From: Agromyces mangrovi | Lineage (GTDB): Bacteria > Actinomycetota > Actinomycetes > Actinomycetales > Microbacteriaceae | DNA length: 64,000 nt | Direction: 5' to 3' | NCBI RefSeq assembly: GCF_030296695.1 | Contig: NZ_AP027737.1 | Span: 2,480,001 to 2,544,000 of the forward strand | Shown: one piece after another, positions 1-8,625 of the stretch | Position numbering within the stretch: the first letter of the stretch is position 1 | Layout: each line of letters starts with the position of its first letter | Notes under the pieces: generated by a model | What the model was told of the DNA's origin: nothing | Databases searched by the model: none | Seen by the model: the letters and a program-made list of their open reading frames with translations, nothing else | Made by a program: the position numbers and the translations under genes

Positions 1-1
1 G

Positions 2-442
2 AAGCCGCTCACCCGGCAGCCGCGCGGCACCATGCACGCGATCGCCGACCGGGACGAGGCCGAGATCGCCGCGCACTTCGGGTCGCTCGACGAGTGGCGC
101 GCCATCGGCGACTGGTCGAGCTTCGAGCCGCCGAATCCGTCGCGCATCCCGACCGAGCTCGATCACGGATACGACGAGTCGAAGGCGCCCGCGGGCTGGT
201 CGGCGCTCGACTACCTCGAGGTCGCCGCGCACCGCGGCGGGTCGCTGCTGAGCGCCGACGTCTCGCGCGGGGACGTCGCGACACCGCTCGCATGGGCGTG
301 CGCATCCGGCCACGAGTTCGCGGCGAGTCCGCGTCTCGTGCTGACGGCCGGGCACTGGTGCCCGGTCTGCGTGACCGACGTCGCCGGCTACGCGCGGCAG
401 GCCGAGGCGAACGCGTTCCTGCGGCAGGTCGTCGATGCCTGA
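2..442 (+). CDS. C-terminal part of an unrecognised protein with a zinc-ribbon-like end (5' end outside window)
   Basis: The reading frame is open to the left edge of the window, so the first in-frame ATG at 32 is probably internal. The last 60 residues contain WACASGHEF followed by GHWCPVC, a Cys-x3-His and Cys-x2-Cys arrangement that resembles a treble-clef or zinc-ribbon module. The preceding part is acidic and aromatic-rich and I do not recognise it. A nucleic-acid-binding or enzyme-tail role is possible, but nothing visible decides the function. Confidence 0.6.
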   Translation, partial: KPLTRQPRGTMHAIADRDEAEIAAHFGSLDEWRAIGDWSSFEPPNPSRIPTELDHGYDESKAPAGWSALDYLEVAAHRGGSLLSADVSRGDVATPLAWACASGHEFAASPRLVLTAGHWCPVCVTDVAGYARQAEANAFLRQVVDA

Positions 443-588
443 GCAGGCGAGCGGGATGCTCCGGTTGACGGTGGATGCTGCTGCGGCGACGGCGACCGCA
501 ATGCGGTACCTCATCCGGCATTGCCACCGACTGGGGCATCGTACTCGAGAACCCACGCCAGCGGCCTCGACTGCGCGAGTCTTCAGGC

Positions 589-693
589 ATGACCGACGGC
601 AGCCTGTCCGATGCGTACACGCAGGCGTTCGACGCGTGGAGCGACGGCGACTGGGACCTGACGATGCCCGACGGGCTCGTCCCCGAACGGTAG
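589..693 (+). CDS. possible 34-residue small protein
   Basis: A short ATG frame encodes an acidic peptide starting MTDGSLSDAY and ending LVPER. It fills part of the 270-base gap between the first gene and the convergent Lrp regulator. Its codon composition looks like the coding genes around it, but there is no clear ribosome binding site and no recognised relative, so this is only a candidate. Confidence 0.2.
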   Translation: MTDGSLSDAYTQAFDAWSDGDWDLTMPDGLVPER

Positions 694-715
694 GACGTAC
701 TCGGTCGGGGCGCGC

Positions 716-1168
716 TCAGACCGGCAGCGGGCGATCGTCGACGACGGTCTTCATGACGAGGGTCGACTCGACGCGGCGCACGCCTGGCAGGGCGGAGAGG
801 CGGTCGTCCCAGAGGCGCTGGTACGACGGCAGGTCGGGCACGGCGACGCGCAGCAGGTAGTCGGGGTCGCCGAAGAGGCGCAGCGCCTGGATCACCTCGG
901 GGATCTCGGCGACCGCCGCGTCGAAGTCGGGCACGGTGGCGCGGTTCGCCTGGTCCATGGTGATGAACACGAGCGCGCCGAAGCCGAGGCCGACCGCGTC
1001 GGGGTCGATGACCGCGCGGTAGCCGGTGATCGCGCCCGACTCCTCGAGGGCGCGCAGCCGCCGGTGCGTCGGCGACATGCTGAGCTGCACCCGTTCCGCG
1101 AGTTCGGTGAGGCTCAGGCGGCCGTCCTGCTGCAGCTCGGCAAGGATTCTGCGGTCCGTGGCATCCAT
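716..1168 (-). CDS. Lrp/AsnC family transcriptional regulator
   Basis: 150 residues, the usual length of the family. Residues 1-60 form the AsnC helix-turn-helix (MDATDRRILAELQQDGR, then LTELAERVQLS). Residues about 68-140 form the RAM ligand-binding domain, with GDPDYLLRV typical of the amino-acid-sensing core. It is transcribed divergently from the LysE exporter 90 bases away, the classic Lrp-exporter arrangement. It probably senses an amino acid and controls that exporter and itself; the ligand is unknown. Confidence 0.93.
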   Translation of the reverse strand: MDATDRRILAELQQDGRLSLTELAERVQLSMSPTHRRLRALEESGAITGYRAVIDPDAVGLGFGALVFITMDQANRATVPDFDAAVAEIPEVIQALRLFGDPDYLLRVAVPDLPSYQRLWDDRLSALPGVRRVESTLVMKTVVDDRPLPV

Positions 1169-1258
1169 GGGGTGGATTCTTCCACGATCGGCGCTTCAGG
1201 TGGCGATCATCGGCAGCGACTTCCACGCCGACTTCCGTAGATTCCTTCCATCGAGGAG

Positions 1259-1954
1259 ATGGGAGACGCCGTGGACGTGCAACTGCTGGTCGCGTGCTCG
1301 GTCATGATGACGCTCATGGTGCTGGTGCCCGGCCCCGACTGGGCGTACCTGATCGCGGCCGGCACGCGCGAGCGCACCATCCTGCCGTCGCTCGTCGGCA
1401 TCCTCGCCGGGTACCTCGTCGTCGTGGCCGCGGTGGCAGTCGGCGTGGGCGCGGTGGTCGCGGCGCTGCCCGGGTTCATCGCCGCGCTCACCATCGCGGC
1501 CTCGGTGTACCTCACCGTGCTGGGCGTGCGGGTGCTGCGTGCGCCGCCCGTCGTGGCAGTCGCAGGCGGGGCGGATGCCACGGGCGGCACGTCGGGCGCG
1601 GCGATGACGGGGGGCGGGCAGCCCGAGGCATCCGCTCGCCCCTGGCTTCGCCTGATGCAGGGTGCCGGGGTGAGCGGGCTGAACCCGAAGGGACTGCTCG
1701 TGCTCGTGGTGCTGCTGCCGCAGTTCACGGATGCCGCGGGGGCATGGCCGCTGCCGGTGCAGCTGGCGGTGCTCGGGTGGGTGTTCGTCGCCGCGTGCGC
1801 GGTCGTGTACTCGGTCGTCGGCTACGGTGCGCGCACGGTCGTGCGGCTGCGTCCGTCGGCGATGCGCGTCGTGTCGCGCGTCTCGGGGGCCGCGATGATC
1901 GTGCTCGCGGTGGTGCTCGTGGTCGAGCAGGCGTCGCACGTGGTCGCCGGCTGA
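1259..1954 (+). CDS. LysE/RhtB family amino-acid exporter
   Basis: About 227-231 residues with five to six hydrophobic segments. The N-terminal LVPGPDWAYLI matches the family's conserved PGP motif, and a central GLNPKGLLV is the second conserved motif. ATG 1259 is possible, but GTG 1271 has a better placed GGGAG ribosome binding site (1261-1265), so the true start may be the GTG. It lies opposite an Lrp regulator, which suggests inducible export of an amino acid or analogue from the cytoplasm. Its TGA stop touches the first arm of a hairpin repeat. Confidence 0.9.
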   Translation: MGDAVDVQLLVACSVMMTLMVLVPGPDWAYLIAAGTRERTILPSLVGILAGYLVVVAAVAVGVGAVVAALPGFIAALTIAASVYLTVLGVRVLRAPPVVAVAGGADATGGTSGAAMTGGGQPEASARPWLRLMQGAGVSGLNPKGLLVLVVLLPQFTDAAGAWPLPVQLAVLGWVFVAACAVVYSVVGYGARTVVRLRPSAMRVVSRVSGAAMIVLAVVLVVEQASHVVAG

Positions 1955-2010
1955 CCGAGTACGCAGAGTGCGCGAACCCGGCGCGCGATATCGATTTCTG
2001 CGTACTCGGT
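1954..2010. repeat. family A hairpin (copy A1), bidirectional terminator candidate
   Basis: A perfect 14-base inverted repeat, ACCGAGTACGCAGA at 1954-1967 and its complement at 1997-2010, with further GCGCG/CGCGC pairing inside. It lies between the convergent LysE gene and CNNM gene. No U-run follows on either strand, so intrinsic termination is inferred from position and stem length. Confidence 0.75.
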
Positions 2011-2028
2011 GGGCTCGGCGGGCGACGC

Positions 2029-3054
2029 TCAGCCGTTCGCGGGCAGCTCGTCGGCGACGGGCAGGATGCGCTGCACGACGTCGGTGAGCGTGACGATGCC
2101 GAGCAGCTCGTCGCCGCGCTCGACCACGGCGAGCTGCACCCGCTCGTCGCGCATGCGGCGCAGCAGCTCGTACGCCGGTGTCGCGGCGTCGACCCGGAAC
2201 GAGGGGCGCGCGAACGCCTCGGCCGGCTCCGCGTCGTCGGCGAGCAGAGTGTCGCGCACGTGCACGACGCGGGTCAGGCGCCCGTCGCCGTCGGCGAGGA
2301 GGATGCGCAGGTGGCCCGATGCGAGGGCCGCGGCGCGCACGTCGGCCACCGTGGCATCCGCTTCGGCCGCCGTGGGCGTCGCGTTCGGCGTCGTGATCGC
2401 GTCGACCGTGAGTTCCTGCAGCGCGATGACCTCGGAGATCTGCGACTGCAGCTCGGGCTCGAGCACGCCGACCTGGGTCGAGTACTCCACGAGGTTGCGG
2501 ATGGTGTCGGCGTCGCGCCCGCCCACGGCGGCCCGGTCGACGGGCTCGACCCCGGTCTTGGCGACGAGCACGTTCGCGATGCGGTTCACCCACAGCAGGA
2601 ACGGCCGGAACACGCGGATGAAGCCGCGCGCGGGCAGCCCGATCAGCTTCGCCGCGGCCTCGGGGTGCGCGATCGCCCACGACTTCGGCGCCATCTCGCC
2701 GATGACCAAGTGCAGGAACGTGACGAGGAGGAGCGCGAGCACGAACGCCGCGCCGCCCGCGAGCCACTCGGGAAGCCCCCACGAGGAGAACACCGGCCCG
2801 AGCCAGTCGTCGACCGCGGGCTTCGTGACCGCGCCGAGCGCGAACGTGCAGGCCGTGATGCCGAGCTGCGCACCGGCGAGCATCACGGTCAGCTCGTTCA
2901 TGCCCCGCAGCGCCGCGCGGGCGGCGGCGCTGTCCGCGGCATCCTGCTCCAGCCGGTGGCGCCGCGCACCGATCAGCGCGAACTCGATGATCACGAAGAA
3001 CGCGCTGAGCGCGATCAGCCCGATAGTGACGGGGACGACGACCCACGCGCTCAT
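2029..3054 (-). CDS. CNNM/CBS-domain membrane protein (hemolysin C family), second of a pair
   Basis: 341 residues when started at the ATG at 3054 (MSAWVVVPVTIGL); the frame is open further upstream but that part overlaps the preceding gene. Residues about 1-200 are the CNNM transmembrane domain, with FAL(I)GARRHRLEQ and MAPKSWAI motifs. A CBS pair follows (DADTIRNLVEYS, then LADGDGRLTRVVHV and ERGDELLGIVTLTDVV). Family members are linked to divalent cation or toxic-ion transport. It lacks the CorC/HlyC C-terminal domain that its upstream partner has, so the two probably form a heteromer. Starts within the end of that gene (ATGA). Confidence 0.88.
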   Translation of the reverse strand: MSAWVVVPVTIGLIALSAFFVIIEFALIGARRHRLEQDAADSAAARAALRGMNELTVMLAGAQLGITACTFALGAVTKPAVDDWLGPVFSSWGLPEWLAGGAAFVLALLLVTFLHLVIGEMAPKSWAIAHPEAAAKLIGLPARGFIRVFRPFLLWVNRIANVLVAKTGVEPVDRAAVGGRDADTIRNLVEYSTQVGVLEPELQSQISEVIALQELTVDAITTPNATPTAAEADATVADVRAAALASGHLRILLADGDGRLTRVVHVRDTLLADDAEPAEAFARPSFRVDAATPAYELLRRMRDERVQLAVVERGDELLGIVTLTDVVQRILPVADELPANG

Positions 3055-4411
3055 CGCTCCACCTCCGCATCGACGAGGAGACCCTGACGACGGATGGCAC
3101 GTGCCGTTCGATCTCGACGACCTCGACGCGGATGCGCGGAGCGACCGGTTCGTCCTCGGCCAGGTCGGCACCGCTCACGGGCAGCTCGAGCTCGAGGCTC
3201 TCACCCGCATCCGGCAGCCCGCGCCCCTCGGCGATGACGAGCCCGGCGATCGTCTCGTAGTCGCCGCGCGGCAGATCGTGGCCGATGAGGCGCGAGACCT
3301 CGTCGAGGTGCACGTCGCCGTCCATGACCCACGCGCCGTCGGCGTCGAGCTCGGCGCCCGCCCCGGGCTCATCGTCGTGCTCGTCGCCGATCTCGCCGAC
3401 CAGCTCCTCGGCGAGGTCCTCGATGGTGATGACGCCGACGAACCCGCCGTACTCGTCGATGACGCACGCGAGCTCGTTGCGCGTGCGCGTCAGCTCCTCG
3501 AGCGCGTCGGGCATCGGCATCAGGTCGGGCACCACGAGCGGGTCGCGCATGATCTCGCGCACCGGGCGCGGGTCGCCCGGCTCCGCGCGCATCACGTCGG
3601 CGAGGTGCACCACGCCGATCGGCTCCTCGCCGTCGCCGAGCACCGGATAGCGGGTGTGCCCGCTCGCCATGAGCGTGCGCAACTCGCCGATCGCGACCTC
3701 GGGGCCGACGACGTCGACCCGCACGCGCGGCACCATGGCGTGCTCGACGTCGCGATGCGGGAAGTCGAGGATGCGGTCGAGCAGGATCGACAGCTCGTCG
3801 GGCAGGTCGCCGCTCGCGCGCGAGTCGTCGATGATGTGCTCGAGGTCCTCCGCCGTGGCGCTCGAATCGACGTCGTGCACCGGCTCGACCCGGATCAACC
3901 GGAGCACGGCGTTGGACGCCGCGTCGAACAGGGAGATGAGCCAGCCGAAGACGCCGAGGTAGATCTGCGTCGAGCGCGCCAGCCCGCGGGCGAGCGGATC
4001 GGGGTTCGCGATCGCCAGGTTCTTGGGGAAGAGCTCGCCGAAGATCATCTGCGCGACCGTCGCGAGCGCGAGGGCGAACACGGTGCCGATCGTGATGCCG
4101 ACCGCCTGCGGCACGCCCGCGATGCCGAGCATGGTGCCGAGCGATTCGCCGATGAACGGCTCGGCGACGTAGCCCGCGAGCAGGCCGGTGACCGTGATGC
4201 CGAGCTGCGCGCCCGACAGCATGAACGAGGTGCGGCGGGTGACGGCCAGCGCGCGCTCGGCGGCCGCGTCGCCCCGCTCGGCCTGGGCGCGCAGGCGTGC
4301 ACGGTCGACCGACATGTAGGCGAACTCCTGCGCGACGAAGTAGCCGTTCGCGGCGATGATCAGCGCCGTGAGCACGAGGCCCGCGAGCAGCAGGAGCAGT
4401 GCGCCGATCAC
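3051..4411 (-). CDS. CNNM/CBS/CorC_HlyC membrane protein, first of a pair; apparent frameshift near the 3' end
   Basis: About 453 residues if repaired. It shows an N-terminal CNNM domain (NGYFVAQEFAYMSVDRARL, FGELFPKNLAIANPDP), two CBS motifs (MVPRVRVDVV, YPVLGDGEEPIGVVHLADV, VIDEYGGFVGVITIEDL) and a C-terminal CorC_HlyC domain (GDVHLDEVSRLIGHDLP, ending VEIERHVPSVVRV). As written, the frame has no stop and runs on through the next gene. Adding one base at the GG around 3077 gives a short tail, LVDAEVER, and a TGA overlapping the next ATG. GTG 4411 is chosen as start because nothing better lies upstream; it has a poor ribosome binding site. Confidence 0.8.
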
Positions 4412-4568
4412 GAGCGTGCCGGTTCGTATCGCGTGGCGGACGGGTACGGACGGTCGACGGGGTTGGGCACGGTGTGCTCGACGCCTCCAGCAGGTCGGTG
4501 GTGTCGTCGAGCGTACCGGGGACCGCTTCGAATGCGATGTGAGCGCGCGGCGGACGTACCCTGACCTG

Positions 4569-4997
4569 ATGGATGCCTGCGCCGCGCTCGCCGAGTCGAT
4601 CGAGCGGCTTGCCGGCCTCGGGCACTCCGATCGGCGGTTCCTGCGGGAGCTCGGCCGCGTCGCCGGGGTGCGCCGCGGGCCGCTCTGGCTGACGGATGCC
4701 GCGAGCGGCGGCCGCAATCGTCTCCGTGGCCGGGGGTTCCACCCCGCCGTCGACGACGACACCGACGGGCAGGCCCGGCACTTCGCCGGAACGGTGGCCG
4801 TGGCCGCCCGCGTCGGCGGGCCCATCACGAGGTGGCTCACCGTGCACGTGCTGCGCGACGGCCCCGACTCCGCAGACGGCCGGCTGAGCGAGCAGGCGAT
4901 CGAGTTCGCGCGACTCGTGCGATCGGGCGAGCTCGCCCAGGCGGATGCCTCGGCGTGGGTGCGGCGACGGATCTGCCACCCGGACCGGGCAGCGTGA
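4569..4997 (+). CDS. hypothetical protein, 142 residues
   Basis: Starts MDACAALAESIERLAGL and is rich in Arg, Asp and Ala, with no membrane segment or signal peptide. I recognise no family. It is transcribed away from the CNNM pair and is followed at once by a strong hairpin and then a family A repeat, which supports it being a genuine transcription unit. The start is the only ATG that gives a compact protein; no strong ribosome binding site precedes it. Confidence 0.6.
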   Translation: MDACAALAESIERLAGLGHSDRRFLRELGRVAGVRRGPLWLTDAASGGRNRLRGRGFHPAVDDDTDGQARHFAGTVAVAARVGGPITRWLTVHVLRDGPDSADGRLSEQAIEFARLVRSGELAQADASAWVRRRICHPDRAA

Positions 4998-5035
4998 GGG
5001 CGGGCGGATGCCTCGGAGCATCCGCCCGCCCTCAC
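4994..5035. terminator. perfect 18-bp GC hairpin (GGATGC/GCATCC type)
   Basis: Arms 4994-5011 and 5018-5035 are perfectly complementary around the six-base loop CTCGGA. The hairpin begins inside the stop codon of the upstream gene. A closely related hairpin with loop CTCGAA occurs at 24132-24167. There is no U-tract, so it may end transcription or protect the mRNA 3' end. Confidence 0.75.
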
Positions 5036-5037
5036 GT

Positions 5038-5096
5038 GACCGAGTACGCAGAGTGCTGATTCGCGCGTTGCGTTCCCGCGCTCTGCGTACTCGGTC
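5038..5096. repeat. family A hairpin (copy A2) between convergent genes
   Basis: Arms GACCGAGTACGCAGAGTGC (5038-5056) and its near-perfect complement at 5078-5096 (one G-U type mismatch). It directly follows the GC hairpin and ends seven bases before the stop of the convergent secreted glycosidase gene. Confidence 0.75.
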
Positions 5097-5102
5097 GTTG
5101 CG

Positions 5103-7346
5103 CTACCCGACCGTGAGCGGGTCGGACGCGGTCGTGCCCGCGTCGTTGGAGAACTCGATCACGAACTCGTGCGCGCCCTCGAGGCCGGTGAACGGCACCT
5201 CGACGTGCTGCGCCGCGGGCGTCGCCGCCTCGAGCGTGCCCGCCGCCACCTCGACGCCGTCCTGCAGCAGGCGCCACGCGTCGGCGTTCGTGCCCCACCA
5301 CAGGTCGGCCGAGAGCGTGAACGTCCCGTCGCCGTCGTAGTCGTCGTGCGAGAGCACGGGCTCGCCCGGCGAGGCATCCGTCACCTTCACCCGGATCACC
5401 TTGGTCGGCGTCGTGCCCTGCGAGTTCGCGAGCTCGCCGCGGAACTCGTAGGTGCCGTTCGGCAGTCCCTCGATCGGCACGACGGCGTGCTGCGCGGCAA
5501 GGGACGCGGGCTCGAGCGGCACCGACGCGATCAGCGCGTCGTCCTGGTAGAGCCGGAACCGGGTGGCGTTCGTGCCCCACCACAGGTCCATGCGCACCTC
5601 GAAGTTGCCGTCGTCGAGGCCGTATGCCCACCCGCTGGTCGACGTCAGCGACGCCTTCCCGGGGGCATCCGTCTCGTCGTCGTCGGGCAGCACGTCGGCG
5701 AGGCACGCCTCGTACGCCTCGGGCGTGGGCGACCAGCGGAACCAGTCGAACTCGCCGTCGATCTCCTCGGCACCCGTGGCGCCTCGGAAGGCGTACGGGC
5801 CGATGTGCGTGAACCCGGTCTCCGACAGCAGGAACGGACGGCCGTAGTCGCTGAACGATGCGCCGTCGTACGAGACGCTCGACTGGATCTTCACGCCGTC
5901 GCTGGTCATCCGCAGCCACACGGTGTCGGCCTCGGGTACGGCGGGCGCCGCGGTGTCCTGCCGGTTGCTGCCGTTCAGGTACTGCACCACCTCGAGCGTC
6001 TTGCCCGGGGTCGCCCGGCCGAGGTCGAACTTGCCGTAGGCGGTGTCGGATGCGTACAGCAGCAGTCCCGCCTGCTGGAAGCGTTCGGCCACGTCGATCG
6101 TCACCTTCGTGGTGACCTGCCACGGCCCCTCGGGCAGCTCCTGCTGGGGGAGCGAGGCGCCCGACACGCCGCTCGGGTACGCCGGGATCGACAGCACGCC
6201 GTCGGCGACGACGTGGCGGGCGGTGTCCTCGCGCACGACGCGGTCCCAGACGTTCGACAGCCCGGTGCCATCGAACTCGTCAGAGCCGTCCGCCGCGCAC
6301 TGCTCGAACACCGGGTTGTCGGGGTCGACGGGCCATGCGACCGGGTCGGGGCCACCCGGGCCCTCGACGCCGGGGCCGGCCTTCGCCCACGCGATGGTCG
6401 CGCCGAGGCGGTCGCCCGACTCGTAGAAGAGGTAGCTGAACTCGCCGTCGGTCACGATCTCGGGCGCGGCCGTGCGGCCGACGTCCTCGCCGACGCCGCT
6501 CGACTGGTGCAGCAGCTGCGACGGGCCGACCTCGGTGAGCGTCTCGTCGATGGTGCGCGCCATGACCCTGCCCGTGGAGTTGTGGTAGATCACGTACAGC
6601 TGGCCCTCGTGCTCGTAGAGGTTGCCGCCCGACACGTTGCCGCTGTCGCCCGACTCCGGGTCGACGAGGGTGCCGGGGCGCACGACCCAGGTCTCGCCGT
6701 CGACCGACTCGGCGACCTTCAGGCGCCGGTGGTTGTCGGAGAAGTTCGCCATGTAGAACATGGCGTAGGCGTAGTCGGATGCCTCGTCGGGGTGCTCGAA
6801 CACGCGCGCGTAGCTCGTCTCGGTCGATCCGCCCATGGCGTTCGTCACGGCGGTGCCGCCGTAGTCGAAGCTCACGCCGTCGGTGCTCGTGGCGTAGCGG
6901 GTGATCGAGTTCTCGCCGTGGAAGTAGAGGTAGACCTCGCCGGCCTCCTCGTTCCAGATCGCGTCGGGCGAGGAGACGTGCGACACGTCGTAGTACGGCG
7001 CCCACTCGCTCGCGATGATCGGGTTCGCCTCGTACTCGGTCCACGGCCCGTCGAGGCTGTCGGCGTACATCAGCATGATGCCCGCCGGCCTGTCGTGCGG
7101 CGCGAGGTAGAGGTACCACTCGCCCAGCGGGTCGTCGAGGTACTCGCCCGCGTGGAACACGCTCGGGAAGATGAACTCGTTCGTCGGGTTGTAGAGCATC
7201 TCCGACTTGTCGGTGATGACCCCCTGGTAGACGAACTCGGGAAACGGCTCGACCGCGTTGGCGGGTGCCGTGGCGGCGAGCGGGGCGACCACCAGGGCGG
7301 CGATCGCGGCGGTGATGGCGGCGCGGAAGCGCCGGCGTGCAGACAT
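5103..7346 (-). CDS. secreted glycosidase-like protein: beta-propeller, LamG-like domain and two Ig-like repeats
   Basis: 747 residues. Residues 1-31 are a Sec signal peptide ending APANA. Residues about 35-325 look like a five-bladed propeller of GH43/GH32-like enzymes (IWNEEAGEVYLYFHGENS, DGPWTEYEANPII, GNVSGGNLYEHEGQLYVIYHN). Residues 340-550 resemble a DUF1349/beta-xylosidase C-terminal sandwich (DEFDGTGLSNVWD, AGLLLYASDTAYGKFDLG). Two C-terminal repeats share DLWWGTNA and RLYQD/RLLQD, a pattern seen in chitinase accessory domains. It is divergent from the LacI regulator, so it is probably the extracellular enzyme feeding the adjacent sugar importer. Substrate unknown; catalytic acids not assigned. 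Confidence 0.82.
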   Translation of the reverse strand: MSARRRFRAAITAAIAALVVAPLAATAPANAVEPFPEFVYQGVITDKSEMLYNPTNEFIFPSVFHAGEYLDDPLGEWYLYLAPHDRPAGIMLMYADSLDGPWTEYEANPIIASEWAPYYDVSHVSSPDAIWNEEAGEVYLYFHGENSITRYATSTDGVSFDYGGTAVTNAMGGSTETSYARVFEHPDEASDYAYAMFYMANFSDNHRRLKVAESVDGETWVVRPGTLVDPESGDSGNVSGGNLYEHEGQLYVIYHNSTGRVMARTIDETLTEVGPSQLLHQSSGVGEDVGRTAAPEIVTDGEFSYLFYESGDRLGATIAWAKAGPGVEGPGGPDPVAWPVDPDNPVFEQCAADGSDEFDGTGLSNVWDRVVREDTARHVVADGVLSIPAYPSGVSGASLPQQELPEGPWQVTTKVTIDVAERFQQAGLLLYASDTAYGKFDLGRATPGKTLEVVQYLNGSNRQDTAAPAVPEADTVWLRMTSDGVKIQSSVSYDGASFSDYGRPFLLSETGFTHIGPYAFRGATGAEEIDGEFDWFRWSPTPEAYEACLADVLPDDDETDAPGKASLTSTSGWAYGLDDGNFEVRMDLWWGTNATRFRLYQDDALIASVPLEPASLAAQHAVVPIEGLPNGTYEFRGELANSQGTTPTKVIRVKVTDASPGEPVLSHDDYDGDGTFTLSADLWWGTNADAWRLLQDGVEVAAGTLEAATPAAQHVEVPFTGLEGAHEFVIEFSNDAGTTASDPLTVG

Positions 7347-7471
7347 GCATAGCTCCTTCGATACGCGATCCGGATCCGGCAGCGGCGGCCCACAGGACCG
7401 ACTCGAGCGGATGCCCCGAGGGATCCTCCGGCGGCGGGCGGCGACTTCCGGGGAATCCTGAACTCGGGGTT

Positions 7472-7519
7472 GCTAATCCGTATTAGCATCCGGTACGGTC
7501 AACGCTAATGCGGATTAGC
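7472..7519. promoter_or_regulatory. two LacI-type operators, GCTAAT-N4-ATTAGC
   Basis: Two near-identical palindromes, at 7472-7487 (spacer CCGT) and 7504-7519 (spacer GCGG), lie 32 bp centre to centre, about three helical turns. They sit between the divergent glycosidase and LacI genes, 30 bp before the regulator's ATG. The spacing on one DNA face suggests cooperative binding by the neighbouring LacI protein and control of both promoters. Confidence 0.85.
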
Positions 7520-7548
7520 ACCGCAGATCAAGACCCCGAAGGATCTCG

Positions 7549-8625
7549 ATGACGACTTCCCAGACCTCGCCGCGGCGCATCACGCAGCGGCGCATCGCCG
7601 AGCTCGCCGGCGTGAGCCAGGCGACCGTCTCGCTCGTGCTGAACGAGAAGGCCGACGCGACCTCGCGCATCCCCGAGGAGACCCGCGACCGCGTGCTCCA
7701 GGTGCTCAAGGAGACCGGCTACGTGGCCGATCCCGCCGCCCGCCGCCTCGCCGGCCTCGGCAACAAGATCTTCGGCGTCTTCACCTACGAGCCCGCGTTC
7801 CCCACCGCGAGCCAGGACTTCTACGCCCCGCTCCTCAGCGGCATCGAGGGCACAGCCGAGGAGCTCGGCTGCGACCTGCTGCTGTTCACGAGCGCCCCGG
7901 TCGTCGATGGCACGCGCCGCCTCCTGCACGAGAACAACCGCCTGCGGCTGGCCGACGGATGCCTCCTGCTCGGCGTCGAGATGGACCCCGACGAGCTCGC
8001 GCGCCTCGTCGCCGACGGCTTCCCGTTCGTCGCGGTCGGTCGCCGCGACGTCGACGGCGTGCCCTACGTCGCCATCGACTACACGACCGGCGCCGCGGAA
8101 CTCGTCGGCACCGCGTGGGAGCTCGGCCACCGCCGCTTCGCCTACGTGCACGTCGACAGCACCGGTGAGTCGGTCGTCGATCGTCGCGACGGCGTCGTCG
8201 GCGAGCTGGAGCGGCGCGGCGGCGCCGAGTCGGCAGCCGACCTGCTCGCCATCCCCGCCGACGGCGCCGACGACGAGGCCCTGCGCGCCGCATGGCAGCA
8301 GGTGCGGGCGAGCGGATGCACCGTGCTCGTCGTCGAGACGCACGAGACCGCCCGGCGCCTCCGCGTCATTGCCGAGGCATCCGGTGTCGCAGTGCCCGAC
8401 GCCCTCTCGATGATCGTGCTCGGCGACGCGGCCCGCCCGAACGGCGACGCGAACGACTTCACCCGCCTGAGTCCGCCGCGCACCGCGCTCGCGAGCGCCG
8501 CGACCAACCTGCTCGCCCGCATGCTCGACCCGCACGACGACGTGCCCGAGGTCGAGCTGCGTCAGACCCTCGCCTGCCCCGTGATGGCAGGCGCCACTCT
8601 CGTCGCCCCGGAGGACGCCGCATGA
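7549..8625 (+). CDS. LacI family sugar-responsive repressor
   Basis: 358 residues. N-terminal HTH at 10-35 (ITQRRIAELAGVSQATVSLVLN) and hinge helix near residues 55-70 (ADPAARRLAGLGNKIFGVF), followed by a periplasmic-binding-protein-like effector domain. ATG 7549 has GAAGGA upstream. Its stop overlaps the start of the FAD oxidoreductase, so it heads an operon with the oxidoreductase and probably the ABC importer. It likely represses itself and the divergent glycosidase through the twin operators. Confidence 0.95.
   Translation: MTTSQTSPRRITQRRIAELAGVSQATVSLVLNEKADATSRIPEETRDRVLQVLKETGYVADPAARRLAGLGNKIFGVFTYEPAFPTASQDFYAPLLSGIEGTAEELGCDLLLFTSAPVVDGTRRLLHENNRLRLADGCLLLGVEMDPDELARLVADGFPFVAVGRRDVDGVPYVAIDYTTGAAELVGTAWELGHRRFAYVHVDSTGESVVDRRDGVVGELERRGGAESAADLLAIPADGADDEALRAAWQQVRASGCTVLVVETHETARRLRVIAEASGVAVPDALSMIVLGDAARPNGDANDFTRLSPPRTALASAATNLLARMLDPHDDVPEVELRQTLACPVMAGATLVAPEDAA

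Noticed and set aside
2009..4564. An 851-codon plus-strand frame opposite the CNNM genes
   Set aside because: Antisense shadow of conserved genes, with no start signal, motif or normal composition.
1196..5035. A 1279-codon open frame on the minus strand
   Set aside because: Only the part matching CNNM motifs (to about 3051-4411) is protein-like; the rest is Arg/His/Ala-rich shadow translation of other genes in high-GC DNA.
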